64,000 nt of DNA from assembly GCF_043641665.1 (NCBI RefSeq), contig NC_092181.1, positions 627,501-691,500 on the forward strand, read 5' to 3'. Of the stretch, positions 46,621-58,982 are shown piece by piece. The notes beneath the pieces are model-generated. The model was not told where the DNA came from and did no database searches. It saw nothing but the letters and a program-made list of their open reading frames with translations. Both the position numbers and the translations under genes were made by a program. Source of the DNA: Enoplosus armatus (lineage: Eukaryota; Chordata; Actinopteri; Centrarchiformes; Enoplosidae). Every line of letters starts with the position of its first letter. The stretch's first letter is position 1.

Positions 46621-49600
46621 GTATATAAACAATTAGGGATGAATACAGTGCATACAGGTGTATATAGTTTAGTGATTAGTTGATTAATCAATTAGTCGAT
46701 TGACAGAAAATGTGTTGAAAAAATCTATTGGTTGTTTAATTCATTAATCAAGCAAAAAATTCCAAACATTGGTTGTTCCAGCGTCTCGGGTATGAGGCTT
46801 TGCTATTTTCTCTGTTTTAGATCATTAGTTACAGTTTGATGACGTTATCTTTGGATTTGCAAAATCGTGATTAGCTTCTTTTTATTTTTAGCATTTTATA
46901 GACAACTTATCAAAACAATAATCAATGAATGCTAATAAATCCATAATGAAAATAACCACTAGTGAAATACATGAGTGAGGAAGTAAAGGAAGCAGTGTTG
47001 GTTATTAAGGCTAAAGTGACACTGAGCCAACAGAGATAAATTCTACAAAACACTGTTTAGTCGCCACCTTCCCTATCGTTTACAGTATTTCTCTGTTTGT
47101 ATGAAGTGCAGTGGGATCATGTTGTTAGTCATTGTGCTACAGTAGGTACAGTTCAGCGGATATACTTGTGTTTAGTTTTTGTTGCTTTTTTATGAAGTGT
47201 TTATTTCTACATACACCGCCAGCTTCGTACCCTCAGTGATGTATCACGGGTCGAGGTGGTGACAGAAGCCGTGATGAAGCTTTCTGATGAATGTCTAACT
47301 GCTCACACAGAGACTGGATTGCCCCTCAATGCCAAGAGGATGACTGGAAGGGCATAATGTGCAGGACTTAGTGTATGTGTGTGTGTGTGAGACTGATGCC
47401 AGCAGTGAGTGACCGGAGGGACTGATGACGTAAACAGACAGTGAGAGGCAGTGCGTGCGTGCTTACCTTGTTTGTGCCTGTTTATGAGGGTAACCCGTTG
47501 CACAACAGTTAAGTGCCCATTTGCTTTGAAACGCACTGAGACTTTCCCAGCAAGGCTTCCCACATCAGTTCCAGTAAGCCACTGGAAAAGCCCCATAATG
47601 TTGGACAAAAACATGTCTGCTAGCTGTACTGTGATTGTGGAGAGATAAATTTATTGTCAATCATCAAGAGAGAGAACATTTTGAGTTTTCAGTACATACA
47701 GTACCGCCTCACAGTCATACAGTGACACACTACAACTTGGACTGCTTCATACTGTTTACCTGTGGTCTCATGCTGGTGGCTGTAACTTGAACTCTGTTAC
47801 ATCTTTGGATTTGAGCTCAAACAGCCTTTTTAAAACTGGAATAGGTTAATACAAAGCTCATGTACCTGGATTACTGGTAACATTTCTCATTTTAGAATGG
47901 AAAGTTCACCCAGAAATGAAAATGTTTTTCACTCAAGTACATCACTTAAAGCTGCATGAATTCATATTTTTACTGAGTATTTTAGTGTATGTCAGCTCAT
48001 TGTTATGGTTTTTGTTTTGACTCAACTTTTTTTTACTGCAGCAACAGGCAGCTATTTTTAGCAAAAAAGCTCTGATAAACCTACTGTGCGCTTCATGCCC
48101 CGCACCAAATGGCTAACAGACAAAGCTAGCATTTAGCAGCTAAAGAGCCAGATATTTTTGAGAGTTGGTGGAGACCAAACCGTAGCTAAAAGAAGAGTGA
48201 ATATGGGTCTTACATTCATCAGGTGGCCAGAAAACATGACTCCAAATAAATGCTAATGTTCCTCTGTATCTGCTGGATGTGTAAACAGTATTGATATGTT
48301 TACCATATCTACTGTTTATGGTGATAATATGTCAATATTATGCCAACATATCATTTTGTTGCCACTTTTGCTACTCACACATCTTAAAAGTTCATGTGCT
48401 ATAGATTACTTCTGTGGCTGCTGAGAGGATAAGAGAGTGACATAGAGACCAAATGAGGAAGGGGGTGGAATGACAGGGGAAGAGACCAGAGGACAGTACA
48501 GTTAGACGGGACAGGAGAGAAAGACTTGAGTCTCATGCTGGTAAAAATAACATGCTGGGACTGGGAGTGTGCCCGTTATCTACAGCTGAAAGAACGTGTG
48601 ACATAAAAAGCTCGGCAGTGATGGTGCGATATACTCCCGGCTATACTATAAATACCACTGTAAGTCACGTGAATGTTCATGGACCATTACTGGAAAGACT
48701 GAATGAGAGAGATTACTTCCAAAGAGTGTATTTCAAACCAAACAATCATGTAAATGTGTAAATAGTTTGGTATGTTTTTGAAAATGTGTTTCTGCTTTGG
48801 CAGTATTTTTCATTTGAAGCTTTGCGAGACTGAAGGCAGAGGAATAAGTGTGAGAGGCAAAGAGAGAGAGACAGAGAGTCATGAGGAGAGCGAGGCCTCT
48901 GAGTGCTGAGAGGACTGATAAGATGTGAAGCTATAAGTAGCACTTGTAAGAGCTTGGTTTTTAATGTTGCTTTAGGTTGAAAATAACACGATGAAGCTCT
49001 GGGAAATGTCGTGGTCCTGTGTCGGCTAGAGTAGAGATAGTGACTAATGTGGGAGTTACATTGACCAGAGGAAAGATACTGTACCACCGTCTCTATATCT
49101 ATCTCACTTTGCTTTAACACTGTAATACCTTTTTTGTATATTTGTTGTCTCCCTCCTAAAATATATCAGTGTTGGACATAATTTGATAGTTTTTTTGTTC
49201 ATTTTATTTATTTGTGGAGCTTTCATCTCATTTATTGTTATTTCCATAGATAACTGGCAACATGTAGAGGACATATCGCATCATATCACGTCATGCCATT
49301 TTTAATGTATAGCTACAATGAGTTAAAGGTGTCCCAATTTTCAGGCATCTTTAATTATTAATTCCTCAGAACAAAACGTGCAGGATTTGTTCCTCACCCC
49401 TGACTCTCAAAAAGAGTGATCTCAGTGGCACCACTGGTGCCTGGAAGATATATAATGGAGATTAGTATTTTATTTATTCAGCAGTATTACTGTAGTAAGG
49501 AAGAGAGCCTTGAGTAGGTCATTCTTCATTGTTCTGCACTGATGTTGCAAGGTATTACAGGACTTAACTACTATAATAGGAAGAGAGAAGCCAGACAAAT

Positions 49601-52600
49601 TCAATTAAATTGTGTAAATTCTCATCCTTGTCCAGAATGCGTTGTTGCCAGCTGGGATGCGGCAGAAAGACCAGACAAAGAAATCTCCGACGGGAGAGTT
49701 TCAGAGAGACAACCTGCTGGCCCATCTGGAGAAACAGGCCAAAGAGCATCCTGACAAAGAAGACCTGGTGCCCTTCACAGGGGAGAAGAGAGGTAAGAAC
49801 TTGCTTTCTCATAGTAAAGGTGAAAAGGTGGCTTTGTGCATGCATGCGTTGAGGAGGGGAGGGACTCTCCGATCTTGGAGATGTAGCGGGAAAAGAAATG
49901 TTAATGGATGAATAATGTATCTAAGCCACAAATCTTGCAATGCCTCTGACCCCTAAAGTCAGAGGTCTGTCATGGGAATCTCCACTGATTGGTTCCACAA
50001 GACCACCCCTCATCAGGCCTTGTTAGGCCTGACAGCAAGCACAGCACCAGTGTAGTGTGGACACAGAGGTGTGTGATGGATGGTGAGAGATACCAGACGT
50101 CTCGATGTGAAACTCTAGAAGGTGTCCCTGCTGTCACTTTCGTCATGGTCTTCTTCTGCTGGTGTTGTTGCTGTAGAGCTCTTGTGCACTTAAAAAGACA
50201 CATTTCAATGTCGTTTCACAGATCAGCTGTGAAACTGCAGGTGGGGAAAGGAAATGAGAAACAATCTCCCCTCCCTCAACAACTACAGCCAGGGTACCAT
50301 TGAGCAACCCAGTTAGCTGTGAAACAGAGCATGTGAGTGACAGCAGCTTCTGCAGCCTGTTCAAAGCCTTCTGTCATCACCCTCCTTCTACACTGAGACA
50401 AAGCCCACTACGGTTTTGTCGCATTGCAGAGCTTGAAACAGGTTGATTTGTACTAGTCATGACTTTTAACAGCGTGCTAAAAAATGTGGAATGATGCAGC
50501 GGTTTTCAAAAACCTGCTCAGTGCTCTGTGCAAAATCTCGCCTCTCTGCTGCCAGCAGCCTGAGTTTATGTGGGGGTCAAAGAAATGTCTGGCTGAAACT
50601 TGAGGCGCTGACCACACACACACAGACATAGCAGACCTATCAGTAAAGACACAAATCTCTGGGTCTTTACAGTCAGACATAGCGACGACAGCCTGTGGTC
50701 AGGTGTGACGTGATGACGGCATGCTCAGCTCAGACGGCCCACCTGTTATGTAAGGGAGCTGGTTAGCGGCCTTCATTGTTTCTCTAAAAAGGATTTATTG
50801 AGGAAATATTACCTATATAAAGGTGAAAGGTCATGACCAGGATTTATCTGTCATGGTTAGACATTTTCTCTGTATCTGTGTAGCACCGGTGCCGCCTTCA
50901 TGTCGTATCGGAGTTACTGTAATTATGAGTTTCCGTCTCGTTAAAAGCATTCACATCAAAATCCAAGACGTAAGTTGAGCCTCACTTTCGGGGTCCTCTG
51001 CATGCTGGCTCGCTGTCACACTGTCATGGCTCACTGGGACACTTGAATAGAGCGGCACCATCGTTAATGTCATTAGTAACACTTTGCTTTTCCCTCTACA
51101 ACGATGAAAAATGCCATTTGGGGGTTTGTCATGTTTCGTTACATGAAAAACATTTGTAGAAAATAATCAGAAAACTATCACAACATATTGTTAAGTATAA
51201 CACAGGTATCATTGTGTCACTGGTACCGAAACCTTTATATAGCCCACTCCGAATATCTCAAGGAATAAAGTGTAAAATGTAGAGCTGTGGAGGGGGACCT
51301 TAAATTCACAAAATGTCTTCAGCCAAGGGTTATTGTGCATATGTCTTTGTATTACATCTCTCCACTCATGTTGTAGGGAAAGCCTGGGTGCCTAAAAAGA
51401 GGGTGGACCCCATCATAGAGAGTGTGACTCTGGAGCCGGAGCTCGAAGAAGCCCTGGCTAGTGCTTCAGATGCTGAACTCTGTGATATCGCAGGTAACAT
51501 AATCACACCTCCTCACGCCTCCTCATACTCATATGTACTACTTGCATTCAGGCTTATTGGTTTCAGTTTTCTTTCATTTGTCACCAAATATACACAGTAT
51601 TTTATTTCCTATTTTAAGAAGACACTTTTGGATTTTTTTATTAACAAAAAAACAAAACAAAAACCAGGCACACTCCCACACATACACACCGACGTCCTCA
51701 CATAAAATCCTCTGAATGAATGCTGTTCATAGACTGGATCTGATCTGTTGAATGTGCTAAAGTGCAGGTGTCTGATTCTTCTTCATCTTCTCTCACTAAT
51801 TATTGTAAACACCATCGCAGCCTCAACTTCCCCTCATTCATTCATTTACTTTTCCTTAATCCAGATCTTTTCCATTTCCTCCAGCGCTCCTTCCACCTTC
51901 CCTCCACCCTTCCCCTTCATCCCTCCATCAGTCCCTCCACCTCCTCCATCCCTGCTGGATGTTTCTGTTCGCTAGCTGAACACCACCCAGGGTATCTGTA
52001 GTCTGCACGCAGTGTTTGCATGGAACCATTCTGGTCCTTCTGTCATGTTCATGCTGTCAGCTTGTGTTAAGGAGACATTTAGCAAAACCGTGCAGCTCGA
52101 CTCAGTGACATATTCAGACTGTCAGACATGTACATACATTACACTGGGATTCCCCTCCAGTCTGTGTAATATATGGCAAAAAGTTATTACTGTGGCAAAT
52201 ATTTTGCTGTGTGTACAAACCTTTAACACATCTGATGTAACAAAACATTCATTTTAGAGAGTAATCAGGATGGATCACTCCATGTCATTAACCTTTGAAA
52301 TTTGCTGAACTGAAATCTCTGAAGTCATTTCTGATGTAAAATATGTATTTTAACAAAATCAAGAATTACCTATATTTTGTAATTGTCATGTTTCTAAAAC
52401 ATGTCGCATGAATAGTTTTAAGGCATTATACTAAAACGTTTTTATGGACATTTTATACCTTTTAGAAAAGCATTTTGATCCAGAAAATGACTGTATGCCT
52501 TGAAAGTCAATTAGCAGTAGAAAAAGATAAGGTCACAACTCTGAATACTACATTACATCTAGTCACTACTACTCGCATTACTGTAGCATGGCAGAAATGT

Positions 52601-53742
52601 ATCATAAAACAATACTGCTGCGTAAAGCTTAGAGTTGAAAATGAGAAATATTTTTGGAGCACAAGAAGTCCCTAGAGTTGTTGTGGGGGGTGGGGGGGGG
52701 CATGTCCCACTTCTACTAAGGTCAGCTTGGTAGCTTGTGTTCCCTCATTGTTAACACCTTTGAAAACTGTTCTGTTCTCATGCTCTCGATCTCTCTGAAA
52801 TGATAATCGTCTCTAAATCGTTTATTTTATAAAGTGCCCACAGAGTAGCAGCTCAGTTAAAAAAAAAATCATATTTCAGATCCACTGCTGCCAGGACACA
52901 AGTAGGATTCCTCTTCATAGGCCGATACCTTGACGTCCTCTATAGTCATGATCTGTAATCAGCCAACAGAGGGCAGGAAACCAAAGCTAGTACATGTTAT
53001 TGATTTAAACTATTGTACCTGAAACCTTACAGCACACAGCTGCTTGAGTGTTGTCAGGTTTGACTTGCTTGTGATGCTGCAAGCGCTGATGTGCTGTCTG
53101 TATTAGCATGGTTGTCCACTGTATGGCTGTAACTAGACAATCATTAAATCTATTGACTCTTTTTCAGCATCCCTCTCTCTCTCTCTGTGTTTTTCCTCTG
53201 ACCAGCTGTTCATTCCCTTCATTTTTTTCCATCCTCATTCAGTCTTCTTGCTGTCTTCCAGCTATCCTGGGTATGCACACCCTGATGAGTAACCAGCAGT
53301 ACTATGAGGCCCTGGCCAGCAGCACCATAGTCAACAAGCAAGGCCTCAACAGTACGCACACGCTTGCACACATGCACTATAACTTATGTAATCTTTTTTT
53401 TTTTTTTCAGAAATCTGCCAGTTGCATGACCTGTCTTCACGTGGTTCAATCACAGATACATGTGGTGCAAGACACAACTAAAAAGTGTCCTAAAATAAAG
53501 CAGATCACTCAACTAGTTTGATAAAATATCACCTCATTCAAGAAACATGTAGAAGAGAGTTGACTTGGACTGGAGTCAAGTGAAATGATCTCATGTTGGC
53601 AGAATGTTGGTTTATTTTACCAAAGATAAAGATTTGCTCTCCAAGCATGCACAAATATAGTTACGCAGACTAAAACTAAGCACTAAGTCAAAAAAAACTA
53701 TCTATAAACTATGGTATTTAAATTTTACTTTTGTCTCCCCAT

Positions 53743-53796
<54 letters not shown>

Positions 53797-56772
53797 GATA
53801 AGCCATTGTTTATCTTGCATGGTGGCTCATCCTATAGACTCTCCTCCAGCTCTAAACAGAGACAGAGGCCGAGCACCTCACTTCCAAATATGACTCTCAT
53901 AAAGAGAACCAGCTCTAAACTGGTGATTCGCCTGCTCAGATTGTCAGTTGCTTTGTTTTCAGAACTGATACACAGGACGGTAGTTAAAAATGAGTTTGAA
54001 CATTGAGTCTTTTATCATCATTTCGTTGTTGTTTCACATGGAGACAATGGAGATCTGTATTTCAAAAGTAAACAGTCAGGCACTCGACTTTATGTTTAAA
54101 GGGAAATCATAATATGCTCTGAATTAGATGTTAATGTAAATTAGTGTCCCAATATTACTATAGTCTTACAAAAATTATGTATACCAACCAAAACGTTCAA
54201 GAGACCTGAAACTTGAGTTATGTAATCTATCACATGCTGTGGTAGTAAAACTTACAATATACCTGTGTGGCAAAATAGCTACATGTGCTGATTAATTGAC
54301 AAGTCTGTTCTGCATTATATGCATGTTACATGTTCACTGGTTAACCCTAATCCTGAACATTTAAAAAAAAAAACAGTTTTTGGAACATTATTGGAAACCG
54401 ACTGTCTGGAAAATGGGATAAAATAAGAAATAAAACGATTATATGCAGTGGTATCCTTTAAAAAATGGTCAGCATATACGTGAAATATACATAACTAAAT
54501 GGGTTAAAAATGCAAATATAAAAAAAGAGAAACTTTAGTGATTTTGTAAATGTGGTGTTTTCTCTGCAGTTGAAGGATGACCTTCTCTGTACAAAGTTAA
54601 TTTCAGAACCAGCAGAGAGTCCCATAATCAAGAGTAACATTTAATGTGATCACTAACTGTGGGAAAATGTTGTTGTTTGGCAGGGACTGCTAGCAACCAA
54701 CTGTCCAGATAATACTGCAGACTTGTTGTCAGTCTTAATGTCGGCTCTTAATGAACACATGTGGGGACAAGGCTACAGTCATGTTTAAATGAGTGTCATT
54801 CCCACAGTAAGACTGGTTTAATCAACTGTCCCAACTGTCTCCTGCTGTACATGAGTGTGTTCTGTAAATGTGTTGCAGGTGTGATCCAGTGCACCCAGTA
54901 TAAACCAGTCCCTGATGAAGAGCCCAACTCCACTGACGTAGAAGACACCCTGTTGAGAGTGAAGAGGAACGACCCTGACCTGGTCGAGGTCAACCTCAAC
55001 AACATCAGGGTAAGAGTGTGTGTGTGTGTGTGTGTGTGCCTATTCTGGAAATTAGTTTAATGCGTTTTCAAACTCAAAAGCAACATGTTTGATTTTGATT
55101 TATTTTGGATGTGGACAGCCCGCTTGGCTGAAACTCTATTAATTATAGTCGTCTGTCCCTGCAGATGAAATTTTATAAGCTACTTTTCAAGAAATAAACT
55201 CATATTTTAATTGAATAACATATTTTGTAAATATGCGATAAAAAAATCCTTTTAGGGCATAAAATGCACAAAAATGTATTAGTAAAACATGTTTTAGGCA
55301 CAAATTTAATGCCATAAAATCATTTTCTAATGATAGACACACTTGAACCTCAGAGATGTAGTGCAGATAAAACCATATTTTTTTATTAAGTGTAAACAAT
55401 AGTTTGAGTGACTAAAATGACTAAAATGGAACCTTTTTGAAATAAAAACACAAAAACATAAATGAATCTTTTTGCTTCTTGGATCTGAAGATAAATAATG
55501 AGTGAAACATATATAGCATTTACTGAGCTGTAATGTTTCTGTGTTTTTCTGAACCCAGAACATCCCCATCAAGACCCTGAAGGCGTACGCTGAGGCTCTG
55601 ATGAAGAACACTGTGGTGGAGAGGTTTAGTATTGTAGGAACCAGGAGCAACGACCCTGTAGCGTTTGTAAGTCTCAACTGTAACGTTTAACACAAAATGC
55701 TGCACACAGAATCTGTTTCAGATTGACTGATCTGTGGGTTGCACTGTTCATAAAAATGCCATGTTTGCCTTTTTCATAATGCCATTCTATTATTATATAT
55801 TATTATCTATGAACACTTTCTTTATGTGTTTTTCATGTCTGTAAAATGTCTTTCTTAAAAATCTTTAAAAACTATATTGTATAGCTGATCATATTTTTAT
55901 GAAGACACAGTGGGGTTTAGATCTTCCCAATAACTGGTGTTGCATATCATGCCTCTGTCACTTCCCATTGTTTTACGATCTCATAAGACATGCATAAAGC
56001 AGTTTTACAAAGACACTTCATGATGATGTATTCTTCAATTTGGCAACCAGTCACTGAAATAAAGAGCATGCACAGCAATGAGTGGATTAAGATGCAGCAT
56101 GTGCTGTGTGTTTCCTCAGGCCCTGGCTGAGATGTTGAAAGTGAACACGACGCTGAAGAGCCTGAACGTTGAGTCCAACTTCATTACAGGGACTGGAATC
56201 CTGGCCCTCATAGAGTCACTGCAGAATAACACCACACTACAGGAGCTGAAGATAGACAACCAGGTACCAACTGGCACACACACTTCCATAGAGTACATGC
56301 AGACCCGTTCACACGTACCATCCATAAAAAATGTGTGTGTGCGGGTGTATGTGTCAGGTAGTACACACAGGCCATCTTTGCCACGTCAGTGTAATGCTCC
56401 CTGATTACATTGTGGTGTGTCATAGTGCACAGCTGTACATGTGTGACTCATTAGTTCAACTTGTTGAATGAGTCAGACTTCTTTCTCTCGGCTTCCTTTT
56501 GCCAATTGACTGATTGATTGAAAATGAAAAAGCATGTTACCCCCCTGCCAGTTTACCCTCTGCTGCAACGGAGATCACCACCTCCTCTGTATCCCCCTCC
56601 CCTCTCTCTCTCCAAACTCCAGAGCCAGCCGTTAGGCAACAAGGTGGAGATGGAGATAGCCAGCATGCTGGAGAAAAACACCACGCTGTTGAAGTTTGGA
56701 TATCATTTCACCCAGCAGGGCCCGCGCCTCCGAGGCTCCAATGCCATGATGAACAACAACGACCTGGGTGGG

Positions 56773-56831
<59 letters not shown>

Positions 56832-58982
56832 TGCAGAGACGTCTGCAGCATTGAGCCCTGGAAACAGATATAAACAAACAGTCATTTTATTCCTGCTCTG
56901 AGAAACTGATTTGGGAACATGACAAAAGTGAAACTGATAACATGTATTTATTCGATGACTGATTCACCCTGCAGGGGGATCGTCAGTTATGTAACTTGTA
57001 CACAGTCTTTCAGTAGTATTGCATTTGGCAGTGTTGGTTGTTACGTGCGTCAGTGCTGACACTTTATCTTCACTATATCTCCTTGGGTTCTACTTTTAAT
57101 CAGACTGCACTAGAAGAATCAGAGTGATATCATCAGCCGGTAACTCAGTAGTACGGCCAGAAAGCCCCGGCCAATCAAAACAGCGGCTTCTTGAGTTATG
57201 ACATCAGCACTAAGAAAAGAGTCTCTGCATGAGAGAGAGAACAAATGAAACTGGTGGAAAAAATGGTTTTTGCTATGCAAATGCACTAATTGTTCTGGTA
57301 ATTTTTGTGTTTGTTGTTTTCATTTAAATTTTTCTACATCCCAGAGTTCAGTCAACTTTTCTCTGACAGTCTGAACAAAAAAAACAAATTTATAAGCTTC
57401 ACAAAATGAGTCCTTGTTACTTTTTGGAGTTAGTGTGTTTGTTCTTGAACGTTATCTTAGAAGCAGTTTTAGGTTAAAAGGGTGTGGGTAAGTGTAAATC
57501 GAAGCCATTTGGCTGTCTTTACCTCCACCAAAGGTTACTGCAGGAGTTAAGATTTATGATTGCATTTGGATACGGTTTATGAGCTAATTAGTCTGCTTGT
57601 ATTGTGTCACAAACCACCTGAAGTTAAGTGCATGTGTCATAATCTTGTCCTAATGTTTTCCTCCCCCCGTCCTCGTTAAGCCCGGGTCGTCAGGTCAGAG
57701 TCGGACGGCTCCTTCACCCTCACTCTGTCTGTCCCTGAGCTGGAGAGGGCCTTTGGGAAAAAGTTCAAGTCCAAGACAAAGTAAAAAAAACCCAAAACAA
57801 ACTGCACTGTTTGACCGCTCGGCCTTGCCTTTCTTCTGCCAACATCACCTGGTTCTTTTCCAGACCACCTGAGAAGTGCTGCCACCGCCTGTCGTACTCC
57901 TCTGAGAGTTTCTGTTGCTTCTCCACAGCACTGATCATCGCTGTCCTTCCCTTCATCTTCCAGTCATCTCTGGTTTGCAAAGACCACTGACAGTGTCTCC
58001 CACATTTAGCTGTTGTTGCTCTCCAGTCCCCACCACAATCAGAGTAGATTTTTGTAGCCACAATTTCTTTACATTTGCCAAAAAAGTCTATAAACCTGGA
58101 AAATAATTAAGTCTGGAAGACTCAGAAACAGGGAAAGAGAACTTATAGGGTATCTAAAAAATCTGAGAGCACTCAACTTTTGCTCAACAGAAGTAAAAGA
58201 AAGAAAAGTTGACAATGAAATATTACTGAAGTTATTGCAAGGCTAAAATAACCCATACTTTTACAGAAGAATTAACAGCAGATAAGATTAATTTGCACAG
58301 GCTGCTTCTGTCGTATGTCCTAGCAAGAGCAAGACACTGATCCCGTCACTCACTGGACAACAGAATCCACTATTTACCTCTTCTGTCTTTGAAATCTGAT
58401 TGGACAAGATGAAACTGTCCTCTTCTTTGGCTTGCTATAGTAGTTTTTGGGAGTTCCATCTTCTTCTGGCTGTACTGTGAAGCTGCAGAAACCTTCATGG
58501 TCTCCCATCTGTGTTTTCTGCATCACTTTCCCAGTAATAAATTGGTGCTGTAGTCCATTCTTTGGCCACTTTATTTATGTTTCTCTTTGGCCTTTTTACT
58601 CATTTGACCATTCTTTTCTCCTGATCTGCTGTTTCTACTGTTCCTGCATTGTCTGGAGGCATCAGGCCTCCTCTGCTCAACCTCTGTCCTCTCTTTTCCA
58701 AAGCTGGATTGCTTTTTCAAACCCATTACCTTTTTTCAGTTGCCTCCCTTTGCCAACTCTGCTCTGCTTTAAGTTGTTGATGATGATAATGATGAATCAC
58801 CTTCTTGCATTCTGTTTTTCTAATGTTTCTCTTTCTCCTTGTTTCCCTTCCTTCCTCATACTTTCACCTCTTTTTTCTCCATCTTTCCTTCTTTCTCTTC
58901 TTCCTGTGTCCCTCCATCTACAGTAAGAAAGAGAAGGCTTGAGGGAGGACCCATCTTCCCCAAGTGTCGGACGAATGTGTAG
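45175..58982 (+). CDS. tmod1: Tropomodulin-1 (actin pointed-end capping protein)
   Basis: Caps the pointed end of tropomyosin-coated actin filaments in red cell membrane skeleton, striated muscle and lens fibres. Nine coding exons give 357 residues (human TMOD1 has 359): 45175-45297, 49636-49792, 51377-51493, 53262-53351, 54879-55009, 55559-55666, 56120-56263, 56623-56767, 58924-58982. The first exon begins at 45161 after TTTCCAG, and the first ATG in it reads [20 protein letters not shown], the tropomyosin-binding helix. Then come the actin-binding linker ([20 protein letters not shown]) and [19 protein letters not shown]. The leucine-rich repeat cap follows: [63 protein letters not shown]. 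The end [19 protein letters not shown] matches the human tail apart from a two-residue deletion. An alternative last exon may lie at 57681. Identity to tmod1 rather than tmod2-4 rests on the C-terminal PKCR motif and gene order. Confidence 0.95.
45933..46579 (-). mobile_element. 5'-truncated LINE (Rex1/Babar-like) copy
   Basis: On the minus strand, 46540-46286 encodes the degenerate C-terminus of a reverse transcriptase ORF ([17 protein letters not shown], then [18 protein letters not shown]). A 3' UTR and the tail CCGGGGATCAATAAAG with four TTCTGA-type units end at 45933. It inserted antisense in the first coding intron of tmod1. Only the 3' end is present, as expected of a 5'-truncated insertion. 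The family name is from memory of fish LINEs. Confidence 0.75.
46578..46627. repeat. (TA)n microsatellite
   Basis: TA run, once interrupted by GTA, directly beside the truncated end of the LINE copy. Confidence 0.9.
46660..46960. repeat. Interspersed repeat, ATTAATCGATTA family
   Basis: AGTTGATTAATCAATTAGTC is followed by the stretch with CCAAACATTGGTTGTTCCAG and TTTGCTATTTTCTCTG, a pattern I recognise from a widespread fish repeat. It is in the first tmod1 coding intron. The family is not named. Confidence 0.55.
47040..49635. other. Remainder of tmod1 coding intron 1
   Basis: Apart from the repeat at 48041-48300, this part shows no supported exon, RNA gene or clear regulatory site. Confidence 0.45.
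48041..48300. repeat. Interspersed repeat in tmod1 intron
   Basis: It contains AGCAGCTAAAGAGCCAGATA, GTTGGTGGAGACCAAACCG and TAAATGCTAATGTTCCTCTG. I associate these words with a frequent percomorph repeat. No coding capacity is seen. Confidence 0.45.
49793..53261. other. tmod1 coding introns 2 and 3 (interrupted by exon 51377-51493)
   Basis: No additional exon is supported. A pyrimidine-rich tract of CTCC-type units lies at about 51885-51955, and a G run at 52685-52700. The long open frames here have no coding signature. Confidence 0.45.
53745..53793. repeat. (CA)n microsatellite in tmod1 intron
   Basis: Uninterrupted CA run of about 48 bases between exons 53262-53351 and 54879-55009. Confidence 0.97.
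56775..56827. repeat. (CA)n microsatellite in the last tmod1 intron
   Basis: CA run of about 52 bases beginning seven bases after the donor of exon 56623-56767, the exon from which the canonical or candidate alternative tail would be spliced. Confidence 0.97.
57681..57784 (+). CDS. tmod1: Candidate alternative last exon of tmod1
   Basis: This lies in the final tmod1 intron. After a pyrimidine tract (TTTTCCTCCCCCCGTCCTCG) and an AAG acceptor, a frame in the right phase for the preceding exon runs 33 codons to a stop. It reads [20 protein letters not shown] and ends in the basic [10 protein letters not shown]. About 79% of codons end in G or C, unlike the AT-rich intron. Using it would replace the canonical 19-residue tail by 34 residues. 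AATAAA at 58536-58541 could serve as its polyA signal. Without transcript evidence this stays a hypothesis. Confidence 0.35.
57800..58061 (-). pseudogene. Possible degenerate coding remnant, unknown family
   Basis: The minus strand has an open stretch with a charged, helix-like composition ([19 protein letters not shown], then [15 protein letters not shown]) and about two-thirds G/C third positions. No splice context or start is convincing. Flanking frames (to about 58780) contain stops. It could be debris of a transposon-associated protein or chance. I do not recognise the family. Confidence 0.25.
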
